The notes: generated by a model not told the origin, from the sequence alone. 64,000 bases of DNA from Ramlibacter ginsenosidimutans (GCF_042678185.1 NZ_JBHUDQ010000002.1); one strand, 5' to 3'. Positions 8,220 to 17,009 are shown, counted from the first letter of the stretch. Program-made: numbers and translations.

Positions 8220-8711
8220 ATGAAGCACATCATTGCCGTGCTGCTCGAGAACGAGCCCGGCGCCCTGTCCCGCGTGGTAGGACTGTTCTCCGCCCGCGGC
8301 TACAACATCGAGTCGCTCACCGTCGCGCCGACGGAAGACGCGTCGCTGTCGCGCATGACCATCCAGACCACCGGCTCGGACGACGTGATCGAGCAGATCA
8401 CCAAGCACCTGAACCGGCTCATCGAGGTGGTGAAGGTGGTCGACCTCACCGAAGGCAGCTACACCGAGCGCGAGCTCATGATGGTGAAGGTGCGCGCGGT
8501 GGGCAAGGAGCGCGAAGAAATGAAGCGCATGGCCGACATCTTCCGCGGCCGTGTCATCGACGTCACGGACAAGAGCTACACCATCGAGCTCACCGGCGAC
8601 CAGGCCAAGAACGACGCCTTCCTGCAGGCGATCGATCGCAGCGCCATCCTCGAGACCGTCCGCACCGGTGCCAGCGGCATCGGCCGCGGCGAGCGCATCC
8701 TGCGCGTCTGA
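8220..8711 (+). CDS. ilvN: Acetolactate synthase, regulatory small subunit
   Basis: The 163-aa small subunit activates the catalytic subunit and confers valine feedback inhibition. An N-terminal ACT domain (HIIAVLLENEPGALSRVVGL, then YNIESLTVAPTED) and the C-terminal ALS_ss_C domain (RELMMVKVRA...RGRVIDV...YTIELTG) are complete. The ATG at 8220 follows AGAGGAATCAC. The frame is open upstream through the palindrome but that part is not coding in character. The name ilvH would be equally correct. 220 bp separate it from ilvB. Confidence 0.95.
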   Translation: MKHIIAVLLENEPGALSRVVGLFSARGYNIESLTVAPTEDASLSRMTIQTTGSDDVIEQITKHLNRLIEVVKVVDLTEGSYTERELMMVKVRAVGKEREEMKRMADIFRGRVIDVTDKSYTIELTGDQAKNDAFLQAIDRSAILETVRTGASGIGRGERILRV

Positions 8712-8766
8712 ACGACACCCCCTTTCTTTCCCCCGGACTTAGAGACGGATTCACCCAGGAGCAACC

Positions 8767-9783
8767 ATGAAGGTTTATTACGACAAGGACTGTGACCTCA
8801 GCCTGATCAAGGGCAAGACGGTCGCGATCATCGGCTACGGTTCGCAAGGCCACGCGCACGCGCAGAACCTGAACGACAGCGGCGTCAAGGTCATCGTCGG
8901 CCTGCGCAAGGGCGGCGCGAGCTGGCCGAAGGTCGAGAAGGCCGGCCTCAAGGTGGCCGAAGTGGGCGAGGCCGTCAAGGCCGCCGACGTCGTGATGATC
9001 CTGCTGCCCGACGAGCAGATCGCCGAGGTGTACAAGCGCGACGTCGAGCCGAACATCCGGCAGGGCGCGTCGCTGGCGTTTGCCCACGGCTTCAACGTGC
9101 ACTACGGCCAGGTCGTGCCGCGTGCCGACCTCGACGTGTGGATGGTCGCCCCGAAGGCGCCCGGCCATACCGTGCGCAGCACCTACACCCAGGGTGGCGG
9201 CGTGCCCCACCTGGTCGCCGTGCATGCGGACAAGTCCGGCCGTGCCCGTGACCTCGCCCTGTCGTACGCCATGGCCAACGGCGGCGGCAAGGCTGGCATC
9301 ATCGAGACCAACTTCCGCGAAGAGACCGAGACCGACCTGTTCGGCGAACAGGCCGTGCTGTGCGGCGGTACCGTGGAACTGATCAAGGCCGGCTACGAGA
9401 CGCTGGTGGAAGCCGGCTACGCCCCCGAGATGGCCTACTTCGAGTGCCTGCACGAGCTGAAGCTGATCGTGGACCTGATCTACGAAGGCGGCATCGCCAA
9501 CATGAACTACTCGATCTCCAACAACGCGGAGTACGGTGAGTACGTGACGGGCCCGCGCATCATCACCGAGGAGACCAAGAAGGTGATGAAGCAGGTGCTC
9601 AAGGACATCCAGACCGGCGAGTACGCCAAGAGCTTCATCCTGGAAAACCGCGCCGGCGCCCCGACGCTGCAGTCGCGCCGCCGCATCAACGCCGAGAGCT
9701 CCATCGAAGTGGTGGGCGAGCAGCTGCGCGGCATGATGCCCTGGATCAAGAAGAACAAGCTGGTCGACCAGACGCGGAACTGA
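8767..9783 (+). CDS. ilvC: Ketol-acid reductoisomerase, class I
   Basis: This 338-aa NADPH- and Mg2+-dependent enzyme converts acetolactate to 2,3-dihydroxy-isovalerate. The Rossmann domain has GYGSQGHAHAQNL at about 25-37; the knotted C-terminal domain has FREETETDLFGEQAVLCGG with the metal-binding acidic residues and ESSIEVVGEQLR near the end. Length fits the short class I form. It lies 55 bp after ilvN and is followed by a strong terminator, so it ends the ilvBNC unit. Confidence 0.96.
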   Translation: MKVYYDKDCDLSLIKGKTVAIIGYGSQGHAHAQNLNDSGVKVIVGLRKGGASWPKVEKAGLKVAEVGEAVKAADVVMILLPDEQIAEVYKRDVEPNIRQGASLAFAHGFNVHYGQVVPRADLDVWMVAPKAPGHTVRSTYTQGGGVPHLVAVHADKSGRARDLALSYAMANGGGKAGIIETNFREETETDLFGEQAVLCGGTVELIKAGYETLVEAGYAPEMAYFECLHELKLIVDLIYEGGIANMNYSISNNAEYGEYVTGPRIITEETKKVMKQVLKDIQTGEYAKSFILENRAGAPTLQSRRRINAESSIEVVGEQLRGMMPWIKKNKLVDQTRN

Positions 9784-9831
9784 CCCGGCGCGCGCCGAGC
9801 GCCCGCTTCGCCCCGGTTGCCGGGGATCCGT

Positions 9832-9865
9832 ACAGAAGCCGCCTCCGGGCGGCTTCTGTCTTCTT
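9832..9865 (+). terminator. Rho-independent terminator after ilvC
   Basis: A 12-bp perfect stem, ACAGAAGCCGCC (9832-9843) with GGCGGCTTCTGT (9848-9859), closes on a TCCG tetraloop and is followed by a T-rich CTTCTT. It lies 48 bp after the ilvC stop codon. Confidence 0.85.
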
Positions 9866-9895
9866 GGCGCATCAGGCGGCCTATACACTTGCGCC

Positions 9896-10708
9896 ATGCA
9901 CGACGGACACGAAGACGAACCGCCCGAGGAAGGCATCGTGGTGCGCAAGCGCCGCAAGGGCATCTACATCCTGCCCAACCTCTTCACGCTGGCTGCGTTG
10001 TTCGGCGGTTTCTACGCCGTGGTGATGGCCATGAACGAACGCTTCGACATGGCGGCGGTCGGCGTCTTCAGCGCGATGGTCCTGGACAGCCTCGATGGCC
10101 GCGTCGCGCGCATGACGAACACGCAGAGCGCCTTCGGCGAGCAGATGGACTCGCTGTCGGACATGGTGTCCTTCGGCGCCGCGCCGGCGCTGATCGCCTA
10201 CGAATGGGCCTTGAAGGGCCTGGGCCGCTGGGGCTGGATCGCGGCTTTCGTCTACTGCTCCTGCGCCGCGCTGCGGCTGGCCCGCTTCAACGTGAACACG
10301 GGCGTGGTCGACAAGCGCTACTTCCAGGGCCTGCCTTCGCCGGCGGCGGCGGCGCTGGTGGTCGGCTTCATCTGGGTGATGACGGAGTACCTGGTCAAGC
10401 CCTATGAGGTGCCGTGGGTGATGTTCGCGATCGCGCTGTACGCGGGCCTCACGATGGTGACCAACGTGCCGTTCTACAGCTTCAAGGACATCCAGATGAA
10501 GAAGAGCGTGCCGTTCGCGGTGATCGTGCTGATCGCGCTGGGCATTGCCATCATCAACATCTATCCGCCGGTGGTGCTGTTCTCGCTGTTCTGCGCTTAC
10601 GGCCTCTCCGGTTACGCGATCTACTTCTGGCGCAAGGCGAAGGGGCAGCGTGCGAGCGTGATCAGCACCTCCACCGACGAGCCGGAAGAAAGCGGCCTGC
10701 ATCGCTGA
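9896..10708 (+). CDS. pssA: CDP-diacylglycerol-serine O-phosphatidyltransferase
   Basis: This 270-aa membrane enzyme makes phosphatidylserine, the precursor of phosphatidylethanolamine. It has the CDP-alcohol phosphotransferase signature DG(x2)AR(x8)G(x3)D(x3)D, read here as DSLDGRVARMTNTQSAFGEQ followed by MDSLSDMVSFG (about 62-92). Several hydrophobic segments follow (for example VPFAVIVLIALGIAIINIY). This is the type II, Bacillus-like form. Its position between ilvC and leuA is conserved in Burkholderiales, although no pathway link is obvious. A short soluble N-terminal tail is rich in acidic residues. Confidence 0.93.
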   Translation: MHDGHEDEPPEEGIVVRKRRKGIYILPNLFTLAALFGGFYAVVMAMNERFDMAAVGVFSAMVLDSLDGRVARMTNTQSAFGEQMDSLSDMVSFGAAPALIAYEWALKGLGRWGWIAAFVYCSCAALRLARFNVNTGVVDKRYFQGLPSPAAAALVVGFIWVMTEYLVKPYEVPWVMFAIALYAGLTMVTNVPFYSFKDIQMKKSVPFAVIVLIALGIAIINIYPPVVLFSLFCAYGLSGYAIYFWRKAKGQRASVISTSTDEPEESGLHR

Positions 10709-10754
10709 TGCAGGCACCCGGAAAACCCGGTGCGGAGCGCCCGGCGTCCTGTGC

Positions 10755-10760
10755 TACAGT
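10755..10760 (+). promoter_or_regulatory. Possible -10 element for a leaderless leader transcript
   Basis: TACAGT lies 7 nt before the ATG of the leu leader peptide and no Shine-Dalgarno sequence is present. If this is the -10 element, transcription would start at or next to the ATG. No good -35 match is seen, so this is a weak call. Confidence 0.35.
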
Positions 10761-10767
10761 TGGTCGC

Positions 10768-10821
10768 ATGAACCGCATTGCGCTGGCCCTACTAATCATC
10801 CCCCACGGGCGGAGACGGTAG
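10768..10821 (+). CDS. leuL: Leucine leader peptide of the leuA attenuator
   Basis: A 17-codon open frame reads MNRIALALLIIPHGRRR and ends at TAG. It contains LALLII, and two of its Leu codons are consecutive CTA, a very rare codon in this GC-rich genome, followed by two ATC Ile codons. Such clusters are the mark of attenuation leader peptides: when charged tRNA-Leu is scarce the ribosome stalls and changes folding of the downstream RNA. Competing hairpins lie at 10846-10892, and the next gene is 2-isopropylmalate synthase, so the context fits. There is no ribosome site; a leaderless start is likely. Confidence 0.75.
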   Translation: MNRIALALLIIPHGRRR

Positions 10822-10845
10822 AGCGCGCGCGCGAGCTTCCCTTTC

Positions 10846-10898
10846 ACGGCCCGTTTGCACCAGCAGCGGGCCGTTTGCTTTGGGGCTGCTGGTTTTTG
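10846..10898 (+). promoter_or_regulatory. leuA attenuator: two mutually exclusive hairpins
   Basis: Hairpin A pairs ACGGCCCG (10846-10853) with CGGGCCGT (10867-10874), followed by TTGCTTT. Hairpin B pairs CCAGCAG (10860-10866) with CTGCTGG (10886-10892), followed by TTTTTGG. The 5' arm of B is in the loop of A and the 3' arm of A is in the loop of B, so both cannot form together. This is the expected geometry of a terminator/antiterminator switch. Which hairpin is the terminator cannot be fixed by eye; B has the better U tract. Confidence 0.65.
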
Positions 10899-10922
10899 GA
10901 CCCACCCCTGCGAGACCACACC

Positions 10923-12623
10923 ATGCCGATGTCGAAGAACCCCGCCAGCAAGTACCGCGCCTTCCCGCCGGTGCGCCTCACCGACCGCACCTGGCCGGAC
11001 GCCGTGCTGGCCAGGCCGCCCGTGTGGTGCAGCGTGGACCTGCGCGATGGCAACCAGGCGCTCATCGAGCCGATGGACATCCCGCGCAAGCTGCGCATGT
11101 TCGAGACGCTGGTGAAGATCGGCTTCAAGGAGATCGAGGTGGGCTTCCCCTCGGCTTCGCAGGTGGAATTCGACTTCGTGCGCAAGCTGATCGAGGAACA
11201 GCGCATTCCGCCGGACGTCACGATCCAGGTGCTCACGCAGGCGCGCGAGCCCCTGATCCGCCGCACGTTCGAGGCGCTGCAGGGCGCGCCCCAGGCGATC
11301 GTGCACTTGTACAACGCCACTGCGCCCGTGATGCGCAAGGTGGTGCTCGGACTGGACGAGGACGGCATCGTCGAACTGGCCACCAGCCACGCAAGACTCT
11401 TCGCGGAACTGGCTGCACGACAGCCGCAGACGCGTTGGACCTTCCAGTACTCGCCGGAAATGTTCTCGGGCACCGAGCTTGCGTTCGCCAAGCGCGTCGT
11501 CGATGCGGTGACGCAGGTCTGGCAACCGACGCCGCAGCACAAGTGCATCGTCAACCTGCCGTCGACGGTGGAGCACTCCACGCCGAACATCTTCGCGGAC
11601 ATGATCGAGTGGATGCATCGCCATCTCGAGCGCCGCGACAGCATCGTGCTGTCCGTACATCCGCACAACGACCGCGGCACCGGCACGGCCGCCGGTGAAT
11701 TCGCGGTGATGGCGGGCGCCGACCGGCTGGAGGGCTGCCTGTTCGGCAACGGCGAGCGCACCGGCAACCTCGACCTCGTGAACGTGGCGCTCAACCTGTA
11801 CAGCCAGGGCGTGGACCCCGGGCTGGATTTCTCCGACATCGACGAGATCCGCCGCACCGTGGAGCACTGCAACCAGTTGCCCGTGCACCCGCGGCATCCC
11901 TACGTGGGCGACCTCGTCTACACGTCGTTCTCCGGCTCGCACCAGGACGCGATCAGGAAGGCGTTCGCCGCGCGCAAGGAAGGTGAACTCTGGGACATGC
12001 CCTACCTCCCGCTCGACCCAAAGGACCTGGGCCGCAGCTACGAAGCCGTGATCCGCGTCAACAGCCAGTCGGGCAAGGGCGGCATTTCCTACCTGCTGGA
12101 GTCGGAGTACGGCCTCGAATTGCCCCGCCGCCTGCAGATCGAGTTCAGCCAGGCCGTGCAGGCCGTCATGGACGCCAGCGGCAAGGAGCTGTCGGCGCAG
12201 GACCTCTGGACGCTGTTCGAGCGCGAGTACGGCCTGCAGTCCACGGCCGTGCCGCAGCACCAGATCGTCGAGGAGCAGCGCACGGAGGATGGCGGCAGCG
12301 TCGTGTGCCTCGCCGCGCAGGTGCAGATCGGCGGCCGTGCGTTCGGCGTGCGGGGCACCGGCAACGGCCCGATCGATGCCTTCGTCGAGGGCCTGGCCCG
12401 CGCGACCGGCGAAAGCATCCGCGTGCTCGACTACCATGAGCATGCGATCGGCTCCGGCGCGGATGCCCGGGCCGTCGCCTACCTCGAACTGCGCATCGGC
12501 GAGCGCACGCTGTTCGGCGTCGGCATGGATTCGAACATCGTCGCCGCTTCGCTCAAGGCCATCGCCTCCGGGGTGAAGCGCGCAGCGGAGCACAAGAAGG
12601 AAACGACATGGCAGACCAACTGA
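10923..12623 (+). CDS. leuA: 2-Isopropylmalate synthase (long, TIGR00970-like form)
   Basis: This 566-aa protein makes 2-isopropylmalate from acetyl-CoA and 2-ketoisovalerate, the first step specific to leucine. The HMGL-like TIM barrel has CSVDLRDGNQALIEPM, the metal-binding HPHNDRGTGTAAGE and the GCLFGNGERTGNLDLVNVALN motif, followed by the LeuA C-terminal allosteric domain (about 430-566). This is the long form found in actinobacteria, yeast and many Burkholderiales. The ATG at 10923 gives the usual N-terminus (MPMSKNPASKYRAFPPVRL). It is preceded by the leu attenuator and overlaps the second synthase gene by 16 bp. Confidence 0.94.
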   Translation: MPMSKNPASKYRAFPPVRLTDRTWPDAVLARPPVWCSVDLRDGNQALIEPMDIPRKLRMFETLVKIGFKEIEVGFPSASQVEFDFVRKLIEEQRIPPDVTIQVLTQAREPLIRRTFEALQGAPQAIVHLYNATAPVMRKVVLGLDEDGIVELATSHARLFAELAARQPQTRWTFQYSPEMFSGTELAFAKRVVDAVTQVWQPTPQHKCIVNLPSTVEHSTPNIFADMIEWMHRHLERRDSIVLSVHPHNDRGTGTAAGEFAVMAGADRLEGCLFGNGERTGNLDLVNVALNLYSQGVDPGLDFSDIDEIRRTVEHCNQLPVHPRHPYVGDLVYTSFSGSHQDAIRKAFAARKEGELWDMPYLPLDPKDLGRSYEAVIRVNSQSGKGGISYLLESEYGLELPRRLQIEFSQAVQAVMDASGKELSAQDLWTLFEREYGLQSTAVPQHQIVEEQRTEDGGSVVCLAAQVQIGGRAFGVRGTGNGPIDAFVEGLARATGESIRVLDYHEHAIGSGADARAVAYLELRIGERTLFGVGMDSNIVAASLKAIASGVKRAAEHKKETTWQTN

Positions 12624-14158
12624 TCATCTTCGACACGACGTTGCGCGACGGCGAGCAATCGCCGGGCGCCTCGATGACCAAGGACGAGAAGCTGCGCATC
12701 GCGCGCCAGCTCGAGCGGCTGAAGGTGGACGTGATCGAGGCCGGCTTCGCAGCCAGCTCGAACGGCGACTTCGAGGCGGTGCAGGCGATCGCGCACGCCA
12801 TCAAGGACTCCACGGTGTGCTCGCTGTCGCGTGCGAACGACCGCGACATCGCGCGGGCTGCCGAGGCGCTCAAGGGCGCGCAACGCGCCCGGATCCACAC
12901 CTTCATCGCCACCTCGCCGCTGCACATGGAAAAAAAGCTGCGGATGACGCCGGAACAGGTGCTGGAGCAGGCGAAGCAGTCGGTGCGCTTCGCCCGCAAT
13001 CTCTGCGGCGACATCGAGTTCTCGCCCGAGGACGGCTACCGCAGCGAGATGGATTTCCTGTGCCGCGTGCTGGAGACGGTCATCCGGGAAGGCGCGACCA
13101 CCATCAACGTGCCCGACACGGTGGGTTATGCCGTCCCCGAGCTGTACGGCAATTTCATCCGCACCCTGCGCGAGCGCGTTCCCAATTCGGACCGGGCGAT
13201 CTGGTCGGTCCATTGCCACAACGACCTGGGCATGGCCGTGGCGAACTCGCTGGCGGGCGTGAAGATCGGCGGCGCGCGGCAGGTGGAGTGCACCATCAAC
13301 GGCCTGGGCGAGCGAGCGGGCAACTGTTCGCTGGAGGAAGTGGTGATGGCGGTGAAGACCCGCAGGGACTACTTCGGCCTGGACGTGAACATCGACACGA
13401 CCCACATCGTTGCCGCCAGCCGCATGGTCAGCCAGACCACGGGCTTCGTCGTGCAGCCCAACAAGGCCGTGGTGGGAGCGAACGCCTTCGCGCATGCGAG
13501 CGGCATCCACCAGGACGGCGTGCTCAAGGCACGCGACACCTACGAGATCATGCGGGCCGAGGACGTGGGCTGGTCGGCCAACAAGATCGTGCTGGGCAAG
13601 CTGTCGGGGCGCAACGCCTTCAAGCAGCGCCTGCAGGAACTCGGCGTCCAACTCGACAGCGAAGCGGAGATCAATGCCGCGTTCGCCAAGTTCAAGGAGC
13701 TCGCCGACCGCAAGAGCGAGATCTTCGACGAGGACATCCTCGCCCTGGTCAGCGACGAAGCCCTCGCCCAGGAGCAGGAGAGCTACCGCCTTGTCTCTTT
13801 GCGACAACACAGCGAGACGGGCGAGCGGCCGCACGCGGAGGTCGTCTTCCTGGCCGAGGGCAAGGAGGTGAAGGGCGAATCCGACGGCAATGGGCCGGTC
13901 GACGCGTCGCTGAAAGCCATCGAGACGCAGGTCAGGAGCGGAGCGGAAATGGTGCTGTATTCCGTCAACGCCATCAGCGGCTCCACCGAGAGCCAGGGCG
14001 AGGTGACGGTGCGCCTGCAGAACTCGGGTCGGGTGGTCAACGGAGTGGGCGCCGATCCCGACATCGTGGTCGCTTCGGCCAAGGCCTACCTCAGCGCGCT
14101 GAACAAGTTGCACAGCAAGGTCGAGCGGGTGGCGGCACAGGGTGGCGGGAACATCTAG
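12608..14158 (+). CDS. leuA: 2-Isopropylmalate synthase (bacterial, TIGR00973-like form)
   Basis: This 516-aa second 2-isopropylmalate synthase belongs to a different subfamily from its upstream neighbour. Catalytic-domain motifs are IIFDTTLRDGEQSPGASM at the N-terminus, SVHCHNDLGMAVANSLAG, and TINGLGERAGNCSLEEVVMA; HASGIHQDGVLK is the linker motif. The C-terminal LeuA dimerisation/regulatory domain (about 390-505) is complete. Citramalate synthase is a possible alternative, but length and motifs fit LeuA. Its ATG lies inside the 3' end of the first leuA, so the two are coupled and both come under the attenuator. Confidence 0.92.
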   Translation: MADQLIIFDTTLRDGEQSPGASMTKDEKLRIARQLERLKVDVIEAGFAASSNGDFEAVQAIAHAIKDSTVCSLSRANDRDIARAAEALKGAQRARIHTFIATSPLHMEKKLRMTPEQVLEQAKQSVRFARNLCGDIEFSPEDGYRSEMDFLCRVLETVIREGATTINVPDTVGYAVPELYGNFIRTLRERVPNSDRAIWSVHCHNDLGMAVANSLAGVKIGGARQVECTINGLGERAGNCSLEEVVMAVKTRRDYFGLDVNIDTTHIVAASRMVSQTTGFVVQPNKAVVGANAFAHASGIHQDGVLKARDTYEIMRAEDVGWSANKIVLGKLSGRNAFKQRLQELGVQLDSEAEINAAFAKFKELADRKSEIFDEDILALVSDEALAQEQESYRLVSLRQHSETGERPHAEVVFLAEGKEVKGESDGNGPVDASLKAIETQVRSGAEMVLYSVNAISGSTESQGEVTVRLQNSGRVVNGVGADPDIVVASAKAYLSALNKLHSKVERVAAQGGGNI

Positions 14159-14175
14159 GGTTTTCACCTAGGCTC

Positions 14176-14193
14176 AAGCTCGGCCGTGAGCTT
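14176..14193 (+). terminator. Possible hairpin terminator after the leuA pair
   Basis: AAGCTC (14176-14181) pairs with GAGCTT (14188-14193) around a GGCCGT loop, 17 bp after the second leuA stop codon. The following ACGCTTCT is only weakly T-rich. Confidence 0.35.
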
Positions 14194-14316
14194 ACGCTTC
14201 TAAGTCATTGATTTCTGTAAATATTGACGCGTTAAGTACACGGCCGAAGTACACTCGGCGTTAGGGATCTCAGCTGTCTCGTACATCCCCGACGTCGTTG
14301 CCAGGAGTTCCACATC

Positions 14317-15366
14317 TTGAATCGTCTCGTACACACCATCGCGCTGAGCGTCCTGGCCCTGGTGTTGTGCCCCGCGGGCGCACAGGCAACCACCTCGTCC
14401 AAGCAGGCCGCGAAGGAGCGTACGAGCGTCGTCAAGCGCGCACGCGTCGCCCGGACTTACACCGCCGGCCACTCGCAAGGCCTGATCCGCGCCCATTCGG
14501 TGGTGCGCATCGTTCCCGCCAAGCCCTCGTTCGGCCAGCTCGCCGGCCTGCATTCCACGCAGGATGAACTCGACCTCAAGTCGAGCGTGGCGCTGGTGAT
14601 CGACCAGGACAAGAACGAAGTCCTCCTGAGCAAGAACGATTCCGCGGTGCTGCCGATCGCGTCCATCACCAAGCTGATGACGGGCCTGATCATCAGCGAG
14701 GCCAAGCTGCCGATGGACGAAGAGATCACCATCACGCAGGACGACGTGGACACCGAGAAGGGCAGCAGCTCGCGCCTGCGCGTGGGCACGACGCTGCCGC
14801 GCGGCGAACTGCTGCACCTGGCCTTGATGTCCAGCGAGAACCGCGCCGCGCACGCGCTGGGCCGCACCTATCCGGGTGGCCTGAGCGCCTTCGTCGATGC
14901 GATGAACCAGCGGGCGCAGCTCCTGGGCATGAAGGACACGCAGTACATCGAGCCCACGGGCCTGTCGCCGCGCAATCACTCGACTGCGCAGGATCTGGCT
15001 CGCTTGATCACGGTGGCTTCGCAGGACAAGCTGCTGAGCGAACTCACCACCTCGCCCAGCCACGCTGTCGCAGTGGGCCATCGCACGATGGAGTTCCACA
15101 CGACAAACCGGCTGGTGAAGAACCCGTCCTGGGACATCATGCTGCAGAAGACCGGCTACATCTCGGAAGCGGGCCAGTGCCTGGTGATGTCGGCGAAGGT
15201 CGCCGGCCGCAAGCTGATCATGGTGTTCCTGGATTCCGCCGGGAAGCTGAGCCGCATCGGCGACGCCGAGCGCGTGCGCAAGTGGGTCGAGACGCGCGAG
15301 CCCACCGGGATTCCCTTGCCCGCAGCGGGCACGACGAGCACCCTGGTGCGCCAGGTGAGCGGCTGA
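14317..15366 (+). CDS. pbpG: D-alanyl-D-alanine endopeptidase (PBP7-like)
   Basis: This 349-aa periplasmic serine peptidase (S11 family) cleaves peptidoglycan cross-links. A signal peptide (residues 1-24, ending AQA) is followed by a basic linker and the penicillin-binding domain with all three active-site motifs: SITK at 116-119, SEN at 173-175 and KTG at 278-280. The start is TTG at 14317, preceded by CCAGGAGTTCCACATC; no ATG fits. A terminator follows the gene. Confidence 0.92.
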   Translation: MNRLVHTIALSVLALVLCPAGAQATTSSKQAAKERTSVVKRARVARTYTAGHSQGLIRAHSVVRIVPAKPSFGQLAGLHSTQDELDLKSSVALVIDQDKNEVLLSKNDSAVLPIASITKLMTGLIISEAKLPMDEEITITQDDVDTEKGSSSRLRVGTTLPRGELLHLALMSSENRAAHALGRTYPGGLSAFVDAMNQRAQLLGMKDTQYIEPTGLSPRNHSTAQDLARLITVASQDKLLSELTTSPSHAVAVGHRTMEFHTTNRLVKNPSWDIMLQKTGYISEAGQCLVMSAKVAGRKLIMVFLDSAGKLSRIGDAERVRKWVETREPTGIPLPAAGTTSTLVRQVSG

Positions 15367-15394
15367 GGCCGAACAACGCCCCACCAGCAGCAAG

Positions 15395-15416
15395 AAGGCC
15401 CCGCGAGGGGCCTTTT
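15395..15416 (+). terminator. Rho-independent terminator after pbpG
   Basis: AAGGCCCC (15395-15402), loop GCGA, GGGGCCTT (15407-15414) followed by TT. It lies just before the convergent end of the IclR-family gene. Confidence 0.85.
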
Positions 15417-15428
15417 GCATGGGAGCGC

Positions 15429-16226
15429 TCAGGCGGCCATGCGCTCGGTCGGCGGCTTGTAGCCAAGCGCGGTGGAGATCTCGTCGGCGGTCGCCTGCAG
15501 CTTCTGCAACCAGTTCTCGTCCAGGCGGTCTGCAGGTGCGGAGATGGACAGGCCGGCGACCAGCCTCGATTGATCGTCATAGATGCCGGCGGCCATGCAG
15601 CGCACGCCGAGTTCCAGTTCCTCGTTGTCGCGCGCGATGCCGTACTGGCGCGCCTTGGCCAGCTCGCGCTCGAGCACCGGCAGTTGCGTGATGCTGTTCT
15701 TGGTGTGGCCGGCGAGCCCCGTGCGCGTGGCGTAGGCGCGAACGCGCTGAGGATCATCGGCCGCGAGGAACAGCTTGCCGGTCGAAGTGAGGTGCAGCGG
15801 TGCGCGCCCGCCGATCGCCCGCACCACCTGCATGCCGGAACGCTCGCTGTAGGCGCGCTCCACGTAGACGATCTCATCGCCTTGCCGCACGCTCAGGTTC
15901 ACCGGCTGCTGGATCAGCTTGTGCAGTTCGCGCATCGGCGTGAGCGCAGCATCGCGGACGTTCAGGCGCGCCTTCACCATGTTTCCGAGCTCCAGCAGGC
16001 GCATGCCGAGGCGATAGCTGCCTGCCTCCGGCCGATCGACAAAGCGCCCCGTGGCCAGGTCGTTGAGGATGCGGTGGGTCGTGGACGGATGCAGACCCGT
16101 CTTCTCGCTGATCTCCTTCAGGGAGATCGCTTCCTCGCGCGACGCCAGCACATCGATGAGCGCGAACATGCGCTCGATCACCTGGATCGTGGGAGTGGCC
16201 GGGGCCTGGGAGTCTTTTTGTCGCAT
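15429..16226 (-). CDS. IclR-family transcriptional regulator
   Basis: The protein (265 aa) has an N-terminal winged helix-turn-helix (about 14-75: SLKEISEKTGLHPSTTHRILNDLATGRFV) and the C-terminal IclR effector domain (about 85-255: VYVERAYSERSGMQVVRAIGGRAPLHLTSTGK, then ELGVRCMAAGIYDDQSRLVAGLSISAP). Members respond to small organic acids. Neighbours (pbpG and bpt) give no hint of the target, so it may act elsewhere in the genome. Confidence 0.9.
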   Translation of the reverse strand: MRQKDSQAPATPTIQVIERMFALIDVLASREEAISLKEISEKTGLHPSTTHRILNDLATGRFVDRPEAGSYRLGMRLLELGNMVKARLNVRDAALTPMRELHKLIQQPVNLSVRQGDEIVYVERAYSERSGMQVVRAIGGRAPLHLTSTGKLFLAADDPQRVRAYATRTGLAGHTKNSITQLPVLERELAKARQYGIARDNEELELGVRCMAAGIYDDQSRLVAGLSISAPADRLDENWLQKLQATADEISTALGYKPPTERMAA

Positions 16227-16274
16227 GGGCGTTGGTCCTCGCCCAGCATTTTACGAGATGAAATTGCTTTCGAC

Positions 16275-17009
16275 TCAGCCCGCGCGCCATTCCCCGTCGA
16301 GGAGGACCTCGTGCGGCTCGAAGCGGGCCTTGTAGTTCATCTTCGGGCTCTCGTCGATCCAGTACCCGAGGTACACGTGCGGCAGCTTGAGCCGACGCGC
16401 CTGGTCGATCTGCCAGAGCACGCTGTAGGTGCCGTAGCTCGCGTCGGGGTCGGGATCGTAGAACGTGTACACGGCGGAGATGCCGTCGTTCAGCACGTCC
16501 AGGATGGACACCATGCGCAGGGTGCCCGGGCCGCCGTCTGGCAGCGTGTCGCGGAATTCGACCAGCCGCGAGTTCACCCGGCTTTGCAGCAGGAACTGGG
16601 TGTACTGGTCGATGCTGTCGTGGTCCATGCCGCCGCCCGCATGCCGGCCCGTCTGGTAGCGCAGGTACAGGTGGTAGTGCTCGGGGACGAAGCACAGCTT
16701 CAGGACGCGGGCCTGCAGGTTCGCATGCTGCTTCCAGGCGCGGCGCTGGCTGCGACTGGGCTTGAACAGCTCGGCGAGCACCCGCAAGGGGACGCACGCG
16801 CGGCAACCGTCGCAGTAGGGCCGGTAGGTGAACATGCCGCTGCGGCGGAACCCGCTCGTGACGAGGTCCGAGTAGGCGTCGTTGTGGATCAGGTGGCTGG
16901 GCGTCGCCACTTGCGACCGCGCCTGCTTGCCGGGCAGGTAGCTGCACGGATACGGCGCCGTCGCGTAGAACTGCAGCGTCTGGAGCGGAAGGTCCTTGAG
17001 GTGCGTCAC
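16275..17009 (-). CDS. bpt: Aspartate/glutamate leucyltransferase
   Basis: This 244-aa enzyme transfers Leu from Leu-tRNA to N-terminal Asp or Glu and so marks proteins for the N-end-rule protease ClpAP. The ATE N-terminal domain has QFYATAPYPCSYLPGKQARSQ and the Cys cluster CDGCRACVP; the ATE C-terminal domain has YLGYWIDESPKMNYKARFEPHE. The start is read as GTG at 17009, overlapping the aat stop codon by GTGA, so the two transferases are translationally coupled. Confidence 0.92.
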   Translation of the reverse strand: MTHLKDLPLQTLQFYATAPYPCSYLPGKQARSQVATPSHLIHNDAYSDLVTSGFRRSGMFTYRPYCDGCRACVPLRVLAELFKPSRSQRRAWKQHANLQARVLKLCFVPEHYHLYLRYQTGRHAGGGMDHDSIDQYTQFLLQSRVNSRLVEFRDTLPDGGPGTLRMVSILDVLNDGISAVYTFYDPDPDASYGTYSVLWQIDQARRLKLPHVYLGYWIDESPKMNYKARFEPHEVLLDGEWRAG

